The notes under the pieces were generated by a model, which was not told the DNA's origin, did not search any database, and saw nothing but the letters and a program-made list of their open reading frames with translations. DNA of 64,000 nt from assembly GCA_021794275.1 (NCBI GenBank), contig JAJYRD010000071.1, forward strand, positions 85,001 through 149,000. The letters run 5' to 3'. Each line of letters begins with the position of its first letter. Position 1 is the first letter of the stretch. The stretch comes from Pseudomonadota bacterium (GTDB taxonomy: Bacteria > Pseudomonadota > Gammaproteobacteria > Acidiferrobacterales > Acidiferrobacteraceae). This document shows, piece after piece, positions 23,318-31,688 of this stretch. Both the position numbers and the translations under genes were made by a program.

Positions 23318-24691
23318 ATGAATGTCGATTTTGACGCATCCCTCATTGCCCGTTACGGTGAGTCGGCGCCGCGTTACACGTCTTACCCCCCGGCCACGCA
23401 ATTCCATGGGCAGTTCGGGGCCGAGGACCTGACCCGGGCGCTTGCAGGCCGACCAGCGGGGCAGGCCTGGTCGCTCTATGTTCATGTCCCTTTCTGCGAG
23501 TCCGTGTGTTATTACTGTGCCTGCAACAAGACCGTCACCAAGCACCATGAGCGCGCCGGGCCTTATGTGGCGCGCGTAGCCCGGGAACTTGAGTTATTGT
23601 CCCCCTCGATCGGCGTACAGCCCCGGCTGGATCAACTCCATTGGGGCGGTGGGACGCCGACCTTTCTCAGTCACGATGAAATGCGCGCCCTCATGTGCGC
23701 CATCGCCGAGCGCTTTACCCTGCGTCCGGACGACGGGGGCGAGTATTCGATCGAAATCGATCCACGTCATGCCCCGGACGCGACCCTGGCGCTCCTTAGA
23801 GCGCTCGGCTTCAATCGCCTGAGTCTCGGCGTCCAGGACTTCGATCCCGCCGTGCAACGCGCTATCAACCGCGAGCAGTCTTTTGCGCTCGTGCGCCATG
23901 TCGCGCAGACGGCCAGCTCGCTCGGATTTCGCTCCTTGAGCGTCGATCTGATCTATGGCCTTCCGCAGCAGACCCGCGATAGCTTCGCCCGTACCCTCGA
24001 GCGCCTGCTCGATATATCGCCGGACCGAATCTCGCTTTTCAATTACGCACATCTTCCGCAGCGCTTCAAGCCTCAGCGGCGCATAGACGCGTCGGACATT
24101 CCGGACGGCCTGACGAAAATCGCAATCCTGAGCGAGACCGTCGAGACGCTGATGGGCGCTGGCTATGTCTACATCGGTCTGGACCATTTCGCCAAGGCCG
24201 ACGACGAGCTCGCGCGCGCGCAGCGCGAGCGCACGCTGGCGCGCAATTTCCAGGGTTATTCGACACGTGGGCATCTCGACGTCCTGGGCGTGGGGGCTTC
24301 CGCTGTAAGCCGCATAGGTGGTGTCTACAGCCAAAACGCCTGGGACCTGAGAGAGTATGAGGAGTTCGTGGATCAAGGGCGGCTTCCGGTGCGCCGCGGA
24401 TTTGAACTGAGCGCCGACGACGCATTGCGTCGCGAGGTGATCAACGACCTCTTGTGTCATATGGAGTGTGACGTGGCGGCCATCGAGGCCCGGCATGCCC
24501 TGCGGTTCGCGACCTATTTCTCTTCCGAATTGGCGCATCTCGAACCCTTCGTCCGGGACGGGCTCGTGGAGGTGAGCGATCATAGGATCGTCGTGACCCC
24601 GCGCGGCCAGATGCTGGTCCGCGCCATTTGTGCCGTGTTCGATCGCTATCTGCAGGTTGTTGATCGTCGTCTCTTTTCCCGTGTTGTCTAG
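23318..24691 (+). CDS. hemN: oxygen-independent coproporphyrinogen III oxidase
   Basis: A 457-residue radical SAM enzyme converting coproporphyrinogen III to protoporphyrinogen IX without O2 in haem synthesis. The HemN-type start RYGESAPRYTSYPPA is followed by YVHVPFCESVCYYCACNK with the C-x3-C-x2-C cluster motif and the extra cysteine of true HemN. LHWGGGTPTFL, EIDPRH, RLSLGVQDFD, DLIYGLPQQT and YIGLDHFAK are conserved. These favour genuine HemN rather than the haem-chaperone HemW. A perfect FNR box precedes it. It is followed nine bases later by a cytochrome c gene. Confidence 0.96.
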   Translation: MNVDFDASLIARYGESAPRYTSYPPATQFHGQFGAEDLTRALAGRPAGQAWSLYVHVPFCESVCYYCACNKTVTKHHERAGPYVARVARELELLSPSIGVQPRLDQLHWGGGTPTFLSHDEMRALMCAIAERFTLRPDDGGEYSIEIDPRHAPDATLALLRALGFNRLSLGVQDFDPAVQRAINREQSFALVRHVAQTASSLGFRSLSVDLIYGLPQQTRDSFARTLERLLDISPDRISLFNYAHLPQRFKPQRRIDASDIPDGLTKIAILSETVETLMGAGYVYIGLDHFAKADDELARAQRERTLARNFQGYSTRGHLDVLGVGASAVSRIGGVYSQNAWDLREYEEFVDQGRLPVRRGFELSADDALRREVINDLLCHMECDVAAIEARHALRFATYFSSELAHLEPFVRDGLVEVSDHRIVVTPRGQMLVRAICAVFDRYLQVVDRRLFSRVV

Positions 24692-24700
24692 GAGAGCCTC

Positions 24701-25051
24701 ATGCCGTGCCCGCTTCGCCCCTTGGCCTTGATCCTGGCCCTGTCGCTCGCTGTCGCTTCTGCCAAGACGCTGACCGGCCGCCAGGTCTTTGACCAAACCT
24801 GTCATGTCTGTCATTCCCATGGCGTGGCGGGCGCGCCCAAGGTCGGCGACCGCTCGGCGTGGCGCGAGCATCTCGATAAGGGGCTCAAGATTCTCTACGC
24901 CCACGCGATCCACGGCTACTACGGCTATAGCTTCATGCCGCCCAAGGGCGGTAACGAATCCCTGACCGATAGCGAGGTGCGGGCTGCGGTCCGCTACATG
25001 GTGGCGACTGTCAGCGCCAAGGCTCGGCGGACCCTTGATCCGCATCAATGA
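24701..25051 (+). CDS. small periplasmic c-type cytochrome (c5-like)
   Basis: A 116-residue exported cytochrome. A signal peptide (hydrophobic residues about 7-20, cleavage near ASA-KT) is followed by a single haem motif CHVCH and a later methionine in FMPPKGG as the likely sixth ligand. The pattern GRQVFDQTCHVCHSHGVAG is represented by its QTCHVCH core and matches cytochrome c5-type proteins. GGAGAG precedes the ATG. It is nine bases after hemN and so probably in the same transcript. Its last 17 bases contain an FNR-type palindrome that may drive the next gene. Confidence 0.85.
   Translation: MPCPLRPLALILALSLAVASAKTLTGRQVFDQTCHVCHSHGVAGAPKVGDRSAWREHLDKGLKILYAHAIHGYYGYSFMPPKGGNESLTDSEVRAAVRYMVATVSAKARRTLDPHQ
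25035..25048. promoter_or_regulatory. perfect FNR box inside the 3' end of the cytochrome gene
   Basis: TTGAT-CCGC-ATCAA matches the consensus perfectly and lies 35-48 bases before the ATG of the flavoprotein gene. It overlaps coding sequence, so chance is possible. A -41.5 position would start transcription at the ATG itself. Confidence 0.55.
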
Positions 25052-25082
25052 ACCATCGGGCCGTCGGCATAAGCTCAGCGCC

Positions 25083-26279
25083 ATGAAATCCACCATCGCG
25101 TCGCGCTTACCGAAGCTGAGCCTGAGAGGCCGCCAGTTGTTGCCCATATTCCAAGGCGGCATGGGCGTGGCGATCTCCGCCCATAAACTTGCCTCGGCCG
25201 TGGCCCAAGAGGGTGCGGTCGGCACGATCGCGAGCGTCGATCTGCGTCACCTCCATCCGGATATCATGACTCGCCTGCGGCGTTGTCGGGATACCACGAA
25301 GATGCTCGACGCCAACCTCGAGGCCTTGGATCGCGAGGTGAAGGCGGCCCGCGCCGCCGCCGGGCCCGCGGCCTTTATCGCGGTCAACGTCATGCGTGCC
25401 CTTAATCATTACGCCGACTTCGTGCGCCAGGCCTGTCAGAGCGGGGCCAACGCCATCGTGATGGGAGCCGGGTTGCCGCTCGACCTCCCGGAGCTCACGG
25501 AAGGCCACGACGTGGCGCTGATCCCCATCCTCTCCGAGGAGCGCGGTATCGACGTCCTTCTGCGCAAGTGGATGCGCAAGGGTCGGCTACCCGACGCCAT
25601 CGTCATAGAGCACCCCGGGCATGCCGGGGGGCATCTGGGCGCACCTCGATTGGCCGACGTAGACTCGTCGCGCTTCGATTTCCGTCATGTGCTCCAGGAG
25701 GCCTTGGCGCTCTTCAAGAAGCTGGGCTTGGCCGCTGAACGCATACCGCTCATTCCGGCGGGCGGCATCGGTTCGTTCCGGGCGATCCGCGAGCTGTTCG
25801 ACCGCGGGGCATCGGGGGTGCAGCTTGGCACCGCATTTGCGGTGACCGAGGAGTGCGATGCCCACCCGAACTTCAAGAAGGTGCTGGCGGAAGCCCGCTG
25901 TGAGGATGTTGTCACGTTCATGAGCGCCGCGGGGCTGCCCGCGCGCGCGGTTCTGACGCCCTGGCTCAAACGCTATCTCGCCCGCGAGAACCTACTGAAG
26001 TCCCGGGCGAGCAGTCGCTGCGGGGGTTGCGCGAGCCGCCTCGAGTGCCTGAGCCACTGTGGATTCAAGGATGGCAATCCCGATGCAGGGCAGTTCTGCA
26101 TCGAGACTCAACTGGCCGCCGCGGCCAAGGGCAACGTCGAGCAGGGGCTTTTCTTTCGCGGAGGCTCCAGCCTGCCCTTCGGTCACGAAATCCGGCCGGT
26201 CCGGGATCTCCTCGAGTACCTTTTGACGGGTGTGCGTCCTGCGCTTACGCGGGCCCCGGCTGTCTCCATGAGCGCTTGA
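25083..26279 (+). CDS. nitronate monooxygenase-like FMN protein with cysteine-rich C-terminus
   Basis: A 398-residue TIM-barrel flavoprotein of the nitronate monooxygenase / 2-nitropropane dioxygenase family. FQGGMGVAISAHKLASAVAQEGAVGTIAS is represented by its QGGMGV start; AFIAVNVMRAL, IVIEHPGHAGGHLG, IPAGGIGS and GASGVQLGTAF form the FMN phosphate-binding sites. An unusual C-terminal segment, SRCGGCASRLECLSHCG plus a later FC (residues about 318-350), has six clustered cysteines that could bind an iron-sulfur cluster. The substrate is unknown. I chose the ATG at 25083; an upstream TTG lies within the FNR box. Context suggests anaerobic expression. Confidence 0.75.
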   Translation: MKSTIASRLPKLSLRGRQLLPIFQGGMGVAISAHKLASAVAQEGAVGTIASVDLRHLHPDIMTRLRRCRDTTKMLDANLEALDREVKAARAAAGPAAFIAVNVMRALNHYADFVRQACQSGANAIVMGAGLPLDLPELTEGHDVALIPILSEERGIDVLLRKWMRKGRLPDAIVIEHPGHAGGHLGAPRLADVDSSRFDFRHVLQEALALFKKLGLAAERIPLIPAGGIGSFRAIRELFDRGASGVQLGTAFAVTEECDAHPNFKKVLAEARCEDVVTFMSAAGLPARAVLTPWLKRYLARENLLKSRASSRCGGCASRLECLSHCGFKDGNPDAGQFCIETQLAAAAKGNVEQGLFFRGGSSLPFGHEIRPVRDLLEYLLTGVRPALTRAPAVSMSA

Positions 26280-26288
26280 GAGGCCCCT

Positions 26289-26978
26289 ATGTCCTGTTGT
26301 TATGTCCTCGACCTGCGCCTCGCGCCCCAAGGCGTCCCGTCTGCCACATACACCTATTCCATTCTGCGTGAGATGGGCCCTGGCGAGACCATGCGGATCT
26401 GGAGTCCGGACGAGCCCACGCTCTTCATGGCGCAGCTGCAAAACCATATGCGCCACACGCTCGTCTGGGAGGCCGTGACCGACGGTCGGGGTTATCTGAT
26501 CACGCTGCACATCCGCGGTCCGCACGAGCCGCTCGCGCTGGCCGACACGCTGCGGCGCGAACACGACGACATGGATGCCTGCCTCGTGCGCTCGCTCGCC
26601 TTGGTCGGCGCCGAACAGTGGACCGCGGCCGTCGCCGAAGTGGCGCGGCTCGACCGCACCTTGCGCACCCACATCCTGCTTGAGAACGAGCTTTTGGCGC
26701 CGCTTGCTGCGCGCGAGGCGCAGGAACCGACGTCGCTCATGCGACGCGAACATGATGATATTCTGGTTCAACTGGACGCCATCCAGGAGGTGTGCCAGGT
26801 CTCCAAGGGTTCGTGCGGTGAGCTGGGCACGTGGCTGGGTCTGTTGGCCGCGACCCTCAACAAGCACGAGTACCGGGAAGAGGTGTCACTCTTCAGCCTC
26901 TGGGAGCGCGCCTCCGACCGCGAGGGTGCCCCACTACTTGACGAGGTCCGCCGCCGGCTGGCGCCCACGGCCTCCTGA
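26289..26978 (+). CDS. DUF2249-hemerythrin fusion protein
   Basis: A 229-residue protein joining two domains. Residues about 1-75 are DUF2249-like (VLDLRLAP, ILREMGPGETMRIWSPDEP). Residues about 85-220 form a hemerythrin HHE bundle with ligand segments RREHDDMDACL, RTHILLENELL, MRREHDDILVQL and NKHEYREEVSLF. It probably binds O2 or NO through a di-iron site. GAGAGG precedes the start, nine bases after the flavoprotein stop, so it is in the same transcript. The separate hemerythrin and DUF2249 genes at 7444-8110 have the opposite domain order. Confidence 0.8.
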   Translation: MSCCYVLDLRLAPQGVPSATYTYSILREMGPGETMRIWSPDEPTLFMAQLQNHMRHTLVWEAVTDGRGYLITLHIRGPHEPLALADTLRREHDDMDACLVRSLALVGAEQWTAAVAEVARLDRTLRTHILLENELLAPLAAREAQEPTSLMRREHDDILVQLDAIQEVCQVSKGSCGELGTWLGLLAATLNKHEYREEVSLFSLWERASDREGAPLLDEVRRRLAPTAS

Positions 26979-27029
26979 GCCATCCCTTGGCTGCCCGCCT
27001 GGTCTTGGGCTGCGTCGTGGCCGCTCTTC

Positions 27030-27664
27030 TTAGGCCACCCGCACCGGGGCGAGGCCGATATAGAACAGCACGGCGCAGTATTGCGCGACGCTCCCCGCCA
27101 GCACGAACAGATGCCAAATCTCGTGGCCAAAGCGCCATTTCTCATCGAAGATGAAAAGATGATGCCCACCGTATAGAGAAGCCCCCCTGCGGCAAGCCAC
27201 CAGAATCCGCCAGGCGCCAGGTGGCGCATGAGCGGCTGCAAGGCGATCACGATGAGCCAGCCCATGACCACATAGAGGATCACGGACAGCCGCCGCGACT
27301 TTTGGGGAATGAATTCCTGGACGATGCCGATGACTGCCAGGCCCCAGAGGATGCCGAACAGTGACCAGCCCCATGGCCCCCGCAATGGTCCCAGGACGAA
27401 GGGCGTGTAGGTGCCGGCGATCAGGAGGTAGATCGCCACATAGTCCAGTCGCTGGAATACTGCTCGTGCCCGACCATTCAATCCATGGTAGAGACCCGAC
27501 ATCGCGTACAGGAATATGAGTGTGAGCCCATAGATGCTGAAGCTCACGATCCGCCATGGGTCCCCCCGTAGCGCCGCGAACACGATCAAGACAACCGTCC
27601 CGCCCAGCGCAAGTGCGCCGCCGACGATGTGGCTTATGCTATTGAACAGTTCTTCGCGACGCAT
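27030..27664 (-). pseudogene. hemolysin III-family membrane protein, interrupted by a -1 frameshift
   Basis: The first frame from 27664 gives a hemolysin III (YqfA/TrhA-like) protein with seven expected helices: FNSISHIVGGALAL, SGLYHGL, AGTYTPF and YTVGIIF. At a run of four A (plus strand 27154-27157) the frame then breaks. The homologous continuation FIFDEKWRFGHEIWHLFVLAGS, abbreviated here by HEIWHLFVLAGS, lies one frame over and ends at 27030. One extra base in that homopolymer would restore a protein of about 211 residues. The cause may be a sequencing error, recent inactivation or slippage. Read unshifted, the frame runs on antisense to the hemerythrin fusion gene. Confidence 0.75.
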
Positions 27665-28403
27665 GCGTTGTCCCCAAGACCCGCTATCGGCTCGAAGTCA
27701 CCCTTCTCCTTCCCGGCGCTCGTTGCGAGACTCCCCGCGATCCGGTCCGCGCTTCGGTCACCATCGACAAAAACTCCAATGCCCTATCCGGACCATGCTC
27801 GCCAAAATGAGGCGAGCTCTCGCCTTTCACGGAAGGCACACATACCCTCTGAGGAATTGACAGTCGTCAAAACATGCCAGGGTGCGCCTATTCCCTGCCT
27901 ATTGAAGCCTACTTTGCCGATAAATTACGCCGCATGGCATGGATACCCACGTCTATCTGCGTCGCTGTCCGTACGCTCATAATACACTCAGGGGATACTA
28001 CGGCAAGAATCCCGCGCTTTGTTTTACCATACCTCGGATCGGCAGGCTCGCCGCCGATTACCACAACCGGGAGCAGCCATCTCCCGCACCACAAGCCGCT
28101 CATCGGCGGAGTTACGGTGCATTCGACGCCCCAACGGTTCCCATGAACATTCCAGCATGGCCAAGCCATGCCTTGATAGATCACAACCACGGTGCCACCG
28201 TACCCAGCAATTCTCAATGTTGCACCAACCATGGGCACCAAGTGGCGTCCCGCATGGCGGGAAGGCGCCAAACATCCGGCGCAGGCGCGCCCAGACAGGC
28301 GAATTCTTGCATCGTCACCGGGTGATCCAGGCGCTATCGCTTCACATTGAGAACTGCTGCATCGTACCGGGTATGATATCAATAAAGCGACAGGAGGCTG
28401 GGA
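27665..28403. other. 739-base stretch without a recognisable gene
   Basis: Short open frames on both strands lack recognisable motifs. A symmetric TTGAC-AGTC-GTCAA (27857-27870) resembles an FNR/Crp-type site but matches the FNR consensus less well and is about 200 bases from either gene. Base composition is less GC-rich than the surroundings, as in the membrane gene that follows. The stretch may be a recently acquired or decayed segment. Confidence 0.4.
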
Positions 28404-29498
28404 ATGGCAGGTGACAAAGATGCACAAAATGGTCGAAATCAACGGCAGTCGGGTCTTGGGGACGTACGACCACCACCGAGAGTCCTGTCAGACTGGGTCG
28501 CCTTGCTTGCGAATCTGGCGGCGCTCACCACATTCGGGGTCGTTATTGTCTCCCTGTTTTCTTCACACCTGCTATTGAGCCAGTACGAGAGTCTCTACCG
28601 CGCGCAGATCATGGCCCCCGTTATAACGAAGTCCGTATCCAACCAGATCATCGTGTATTTTACCACAGCCACAGCGGTCGCCGTATTGGTTCCAGTTTTT
28701 GTTTCGTTCCTATTCGCTCTTCTTTTTCAAGGCCACATTGAAACACTCAAGGGGAATTCGTCTATTACGTGGCCAGTCTGGTCTTACCTGTTTACGGTAG
28801 TCGCAATAACGACGACCCTGCTCCTCCTCTGGGAGCGCGGATACGTCGCCTTGGCTATTGTCGCCATCCTGGCGGCATTTATATGGATCGCGACCGTATT
28901 TGGGGGGGTCCGCAAAATGATCCGGACACTTCTTAGCTCAGGGTCACGCGGACCAAAAGTCCTTGTCGTCGTCATTACGTTGGTGATAGTGCTCTTTCTG
29001 GTATTTCCGATACCCGTTGTGCTTAAGCTCATAAGGATGAAGACCTCAGGGCATGCCGAGATCGCCGTATCGATCGCATTGCTCGTGGCAACGCTCATGT
29101 CGTTGGCCGGCGGTGTTTTTCGTCTAGTAAGCGGGCTGGATGCGTACGGGGTAGCGCGGGCCGCCGCATGGGTGGCGGGATTTACGGGTTTGGTGGCCTA
29201 CGCGGTTGCGGATCACGAGCCGCGCTTTGTTATGGCAATCACGGGTTATGGCGGTTTTCATATCGAGTATCGTCTCAAGGGTAGCAAGGTCTTCAAGCGC
29301 GGCGCCCTGATCTTGCAGACGTCCCACGCCTTGTACCTGGAGCCGTCCCCCGTTAGCAAGGCGGGCCGGCACCGACGGTTGTATGAGGTGCGACTGACCC
29401 ATGTCCGATGGTGGGGCCGGTCCTCGACTTCCAAGGGAGCCTCGAATGGAGGCCGCTCTCTGAAAGAGTCGCAAGAACCGCGCATCCTTCTGCGCTAA
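28404..29498 (+). CDS. unknown multi-helix membrane protein
   Basis: A 364-residue integral membrane protein that I do not recognise. About eight hydrophobic segments are visible (near residues 30-55, 85-110, 125-145, 148-168, 188-210, 225-250 and 255-275), with a polar, basic C-terminal tail of about 80 residues. AGGAGG precedes the ATG with good spacing, so it is probably expressed. Codon use is less GC-biased than in neighbouring genes, which together with the empty upstream stretch hints at acquisition by transfer. No catalytic motif is evident. Confidence 0.6.
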   Translation: MAGDKDAQNGRNQRQSGLGDVRPPPRVLSDWVALLANLAALTTFGVVIVSLFSSHLLLSQYESLYRAQIMAPVITKSVSNQIIVYFTTATAVAVLVPVFVSFLFALLFQGHIETLKGNSSITWPVWSYLFTVVAITTTLLLLWERGYVALAIVAILAAFIWIATVFGGVRKMIRTLLSSGSRGPKVLVVVITLVIVLFLVFPIPVVLKLIRMKTSGHAEIAVSIALLVATLMSLAGGVFRLVSGLDAYGVARAAAWVAGFTGLVAYAVADHEPRFVMAITGYGGFHIEYRLKGSKVFKRGALILQTSHALYLEPSPVSKAGRHRRLYEVRLTHVRWWGRSSTSKGASNGGRSLKESQEPRILLR

Positions 29499-29636
29499 GG
29501 GGGTTGGCACCGAGGCGGTTGGTGGGTTGGGGCGGTGAAAAAAGAGGTCGGGGCGCCTCGGAATATCGTCGCGGAAACCCCCGTGTTGCGGAGCGGCTCC
29601 TCGTCGAACCGTCCTTCGGGTGGCATGGCCGGGCGC

Positions 29637-30107
29637 TTACCCGCGCCCGGCCGCCCCGTTTCGGAAGCTTTCGGCGATGCCCTGGGTGAGGTGACTTAGG
29701 AGCGGCTTGGCGGCTTCGAGGAGCAGGGCGCCGAAGTCCGGTCCGTCGGCGAGCTTCACGCCCGCCCAGTATTCGGGCTCGCGTGGCGGCCGTTGCTCCA
29801 TTTCGTCGCGCCGCCCTTGGAGGTAGGCGCCCTCGAGCTCCCGGGACAGGGCGCTCGTGCGGCGGGTTCGGGGGCGATGCAGGCGGCGACCCAGCAATAG
29901 GCCGGCACCCACGCTGAGCCCCACGGTGGCGAGCGGGTGTTCAAGGGCCCATCGCATCGGGAACGTAATCTGGCGCTCCAGTTGTTCCACGGCCCCGCCC
30001 ACGCGTTCGCCCAAAGCGTCAAGCGTGTCGGCGAGATCGCGCCTGTGTCGCTCGGCCTCTTGCCGCGCCTCTTCCGAGGAATACACCTCGACTACTGCAT
30101 CGCTCAT
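29637..30107 (-). CDS. DUF3618-like membrane-associated protein
   Basis: A 156-residue protein. The N-terminal helix (EEARQEAERHRRDLADTLDALGERV, seen as its RRDLADTLDALGERV core) followed by a glycine-rich hydrophobic segment HPLATVGLSVGAGLLLGRRL resembles DUF3618-type proteins. It is the third gene of a minus-strand set of small membrane proteins like the YqjD/YqjE/YqjK group, whose members associate with ribosomes or the envelope in stress. Specific function is unknown. Confidence 0.65.
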   Translation of the reverse strand: MSDAVVEVYSSEEARQEAERHRRDLADTLDALGERVGGAVEQLERQITFPMRWALEHPLATVGLSVGAGLLLGRRLHRPRTRRTSALSRELEGAYLQGRRDEMEQRPPREPEYWAGVKLADGPDFGALLLEAAKPLLSHLTQGIAESFRNGAAGRG

Positions 30108-30122
30108 CCAGGCCCCCTTGGC

Positions 30123-30575
30123 TCAAAGTTTTTTCCACTCTTCCTTGAGAAACGTCTTGTCAGCCTGTATCTCAGACCGCGTCTTCTTGAGCTGCGTGTC
30201 CTGTCCGATCCGTTTCGCGTGCCGGAACGCCATAGCCCCGCCGACGCCCGTAAAAAGCAAGCCTATGATGAGTGCGCTCGCCCAAAAGCTCGTCAGTGGG
30301 GAGGCGGCTCCCGCCAAGAGATCCGCAAGCCCGATGATAAGAAAGGCAAGCAGGCTCAGGAGGCCGAGCAAGGCGATGGCGCTGTAGACCGCCGCCTTCA
30401 TGGCGTCGGCTATGATGGCGCGGGTGCTCTCCTCGATTTCGAGTTTTATGACATTGGCCTCGCTGCGGATGATAGCGCCGGCCTCGTCAGCCGCATGGCG
30501 AAGCAGACCTTTCAGCGAGACGCCGTCCGCAACCGGATGCGGCCGCAACGTTTCGGAGTTCCATTGGGTGGCCAT
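30123..30575 (-). CDS. YqjE / holin-superfamily membrane protein
   Basis: A 150-residue protein with an amphipathic N-terminal helix (LLRHAADEAGAIIRSEANVIKLEI, recognisable by its SEANVIKLEI core) and two adjacent transmembrane helices with a short loop (residues about 62-85 and 92-112). This is the layout of YqjE and actinobacterial-type holin-X proteins. A charged C-terminal tail follows. It lies between a DUF883-like and a DUF3618-like gene in one operon. Not phage-derived by context. Confidence 0.7.
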   Translation of the reverse strand: MATQWNSETLRPHPVADGVSLKGLLRHAADEAGAIIRSEANVIKLEIEESTRAIIADAMKAAVYSAIALLGLLSLLAFLIIGLADLLAGAASPLTSFWASALIIGLLFTGVGGAMAFRHAKRIGQDTQLKKTRSEIQADKTFLKEEWKKL

Positions 30576-30582
30576 GGCGTGC

Positions 30583-30819
30583 CTACCGCTGGATGAGTTT
30601 GCCGAGAATCACGCCAGCGGCAAATCCGATGGCGATGCTTGTGCCCGGATGTTCCCGTATGCGTCGTTCGAGGTCGCCACGCATGGCCTCGATGTCGCGC
30701 TCGGACACATAGGCGCTCACCTTTCGAATCACGGCGAGCATCTCCTCGACGTAGGGGTTGGCGCGGGCCGTAGCGTACTCGGCACTATCTTCGGAAGTGA
30801 AATGTTCGGCAACACCCAT
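30583..30819 (-). CDS. DUF883 / YqjD-like protein
   Basis: A 78-residue protein with a soluble helical N-terminus and one C-terminal hydrophobic glycine-rich segment after RIREHPGTSIAIGFAAGVILG, ending in LIQR. This matches the YqjD/ElaB family, inner-membrane proteins that bind ribosomes in stationary phase. GGAGG lies five bases before the ATG at 30819, favouring it over one nine codons upstream. It is the first gene of the small three-gene operon. Confidence 0.75.
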   Translation of the reverse strand: MGVAEHFTSEDSAEYATARANPYVEEMLAVIRKVSAYVSERDIEAMRGDLERRIREHPGTSIAIGFAAGVILGKLIQR

Positions 30820-30893
30820 GGCGGCCTCCGCATACGGTTTACGCAAGGATAGGTTGCCTAGGGGGCTCAGGAAAATCGGACCTTCAGCTCGGG

Positions 30894-31688
30894 TTAGCCC
30901 TGACTTATGAACTGGGCCAAGGGAGCGGGGAGCAAGGCGCCCGCACGCACCCAGGCTAGGCCTATCATTTCATGGAAAATCACGGCCGTCAGGGCAAGGG
31001 CGTGGGCGTTAGGGAGGTAGCTCAGGATCGTCGCATCCCGCCGCGAGTGTGTCACGAAGTCGGTAGGAGCCGGTACGACCTTGAAGCCCGCGCGGCGGAA
31101 GAGCGCCACGGCCCTTGGCATATGCCAGGCCTGCGTCACAAGGAAGATGGTGTGGATCTTTTGGGATCGCAGGATCACCCAGGAATACTCGGCGTTTTGC
31201 GCGGTCGTCTTGGAACTCGCCTCCACCCATTTCACCGGCGTTGCGAAGTCGCGATTCAAGACCTGCCTCATGAGCAGCGCTGCCGCCGTACCTTTGAGCG
31301 GCGCCCCGCCCGAGGCCAGGATGGGCAGGTGGGTCTCGCGGAACAGGTGGGCGGCGTAGGCGAGCCGCGCGAGCGTGTCGACGCCGACTGTGGTATGTCC
31401 ACCGTACTCCGGGGCGTCATGGTAGCGTCCGGCGGCCAGGACGACGATGGCGCGGGGACCTATCGGGAGCGGGCGATGCAAGGCAGGATAGCTCTCCCAG
31501 CTTCTTGCGAGCGCCGAACTCACGGTCGGCAGGCTCATAACGACGAGGCCCGCCCAGGACAGCGTGGCGATGGTCGTACCCGCCTTAGGCCTGCGCGCGA
31601 AGATCAATGCGAGGCCTACAGCCATCGGCAGCAGAAAGAGCCCGGGCGGCGTCAAGAAGGCGTTCACGACCCCGTGCCAGACGATCAC
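30894..31688 (-). CDS. YdcF/ElyC-family DUF218 membrane protein
   Basis: A 264-residue protein with two N-terminal transmembrane helices (residues about 8-28 and 34-55) and a DUF218 domain: [37 protein letters not shown] and [16 protein letters not shown]. ElyC-like proteins take part in envelope and peptidoglycan-precursor homeostasis. Translation starts at a GTG overlapping the lipA stop (GTGA), so it is the last gene of the dat-ybeD-lipB-lipA transcript. The upstream open frame is antisense-like and not conserved. Confidence 0.8.
   Translation of the reverse strand: MIVWHGVVNAFLTPPGLFLLPMAVGLALIFARRPKAGTTIATLSWAGLVVMSLPTVSSALARSWESYPALHRPLPIGPRAIVVLAAGRYHDAPEYGGHTTVGVDTLARLAYAAHLFRETHLPILASGGAPLKGTAAALLMRQVLNRDFATPVKWVEASSKTTAQNAEYSWVILRSQKIHTIFLVTQAWHMPRAVALFRRAGFKVVPAPTDFVTHSRRDATILSYLPNAHALALTAVIFHEMIGLAWVRAGALLPAPLAQFISQG

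Noticed and set aside
23594..25225. 543-codon open frame antisense to hemN and the cytochrome gene
   Set aside because: It has no recognisable motifs and fully overlaps confident sense genes.
27857..27870. TTGAC-AGTC-GTCAA as an FNR box
   Set aside because: It is symmetric but deviates from consensus in both half-sites and is about 200 bases from the nearest gene start. It is mentioned only as a resemblance.
30123..30575. Phage holin
   Set aside because: Its fold resembles holin-X, but the neighbours are YqjD- and DUF3618-like genes, as in the housekeeping stress operon.
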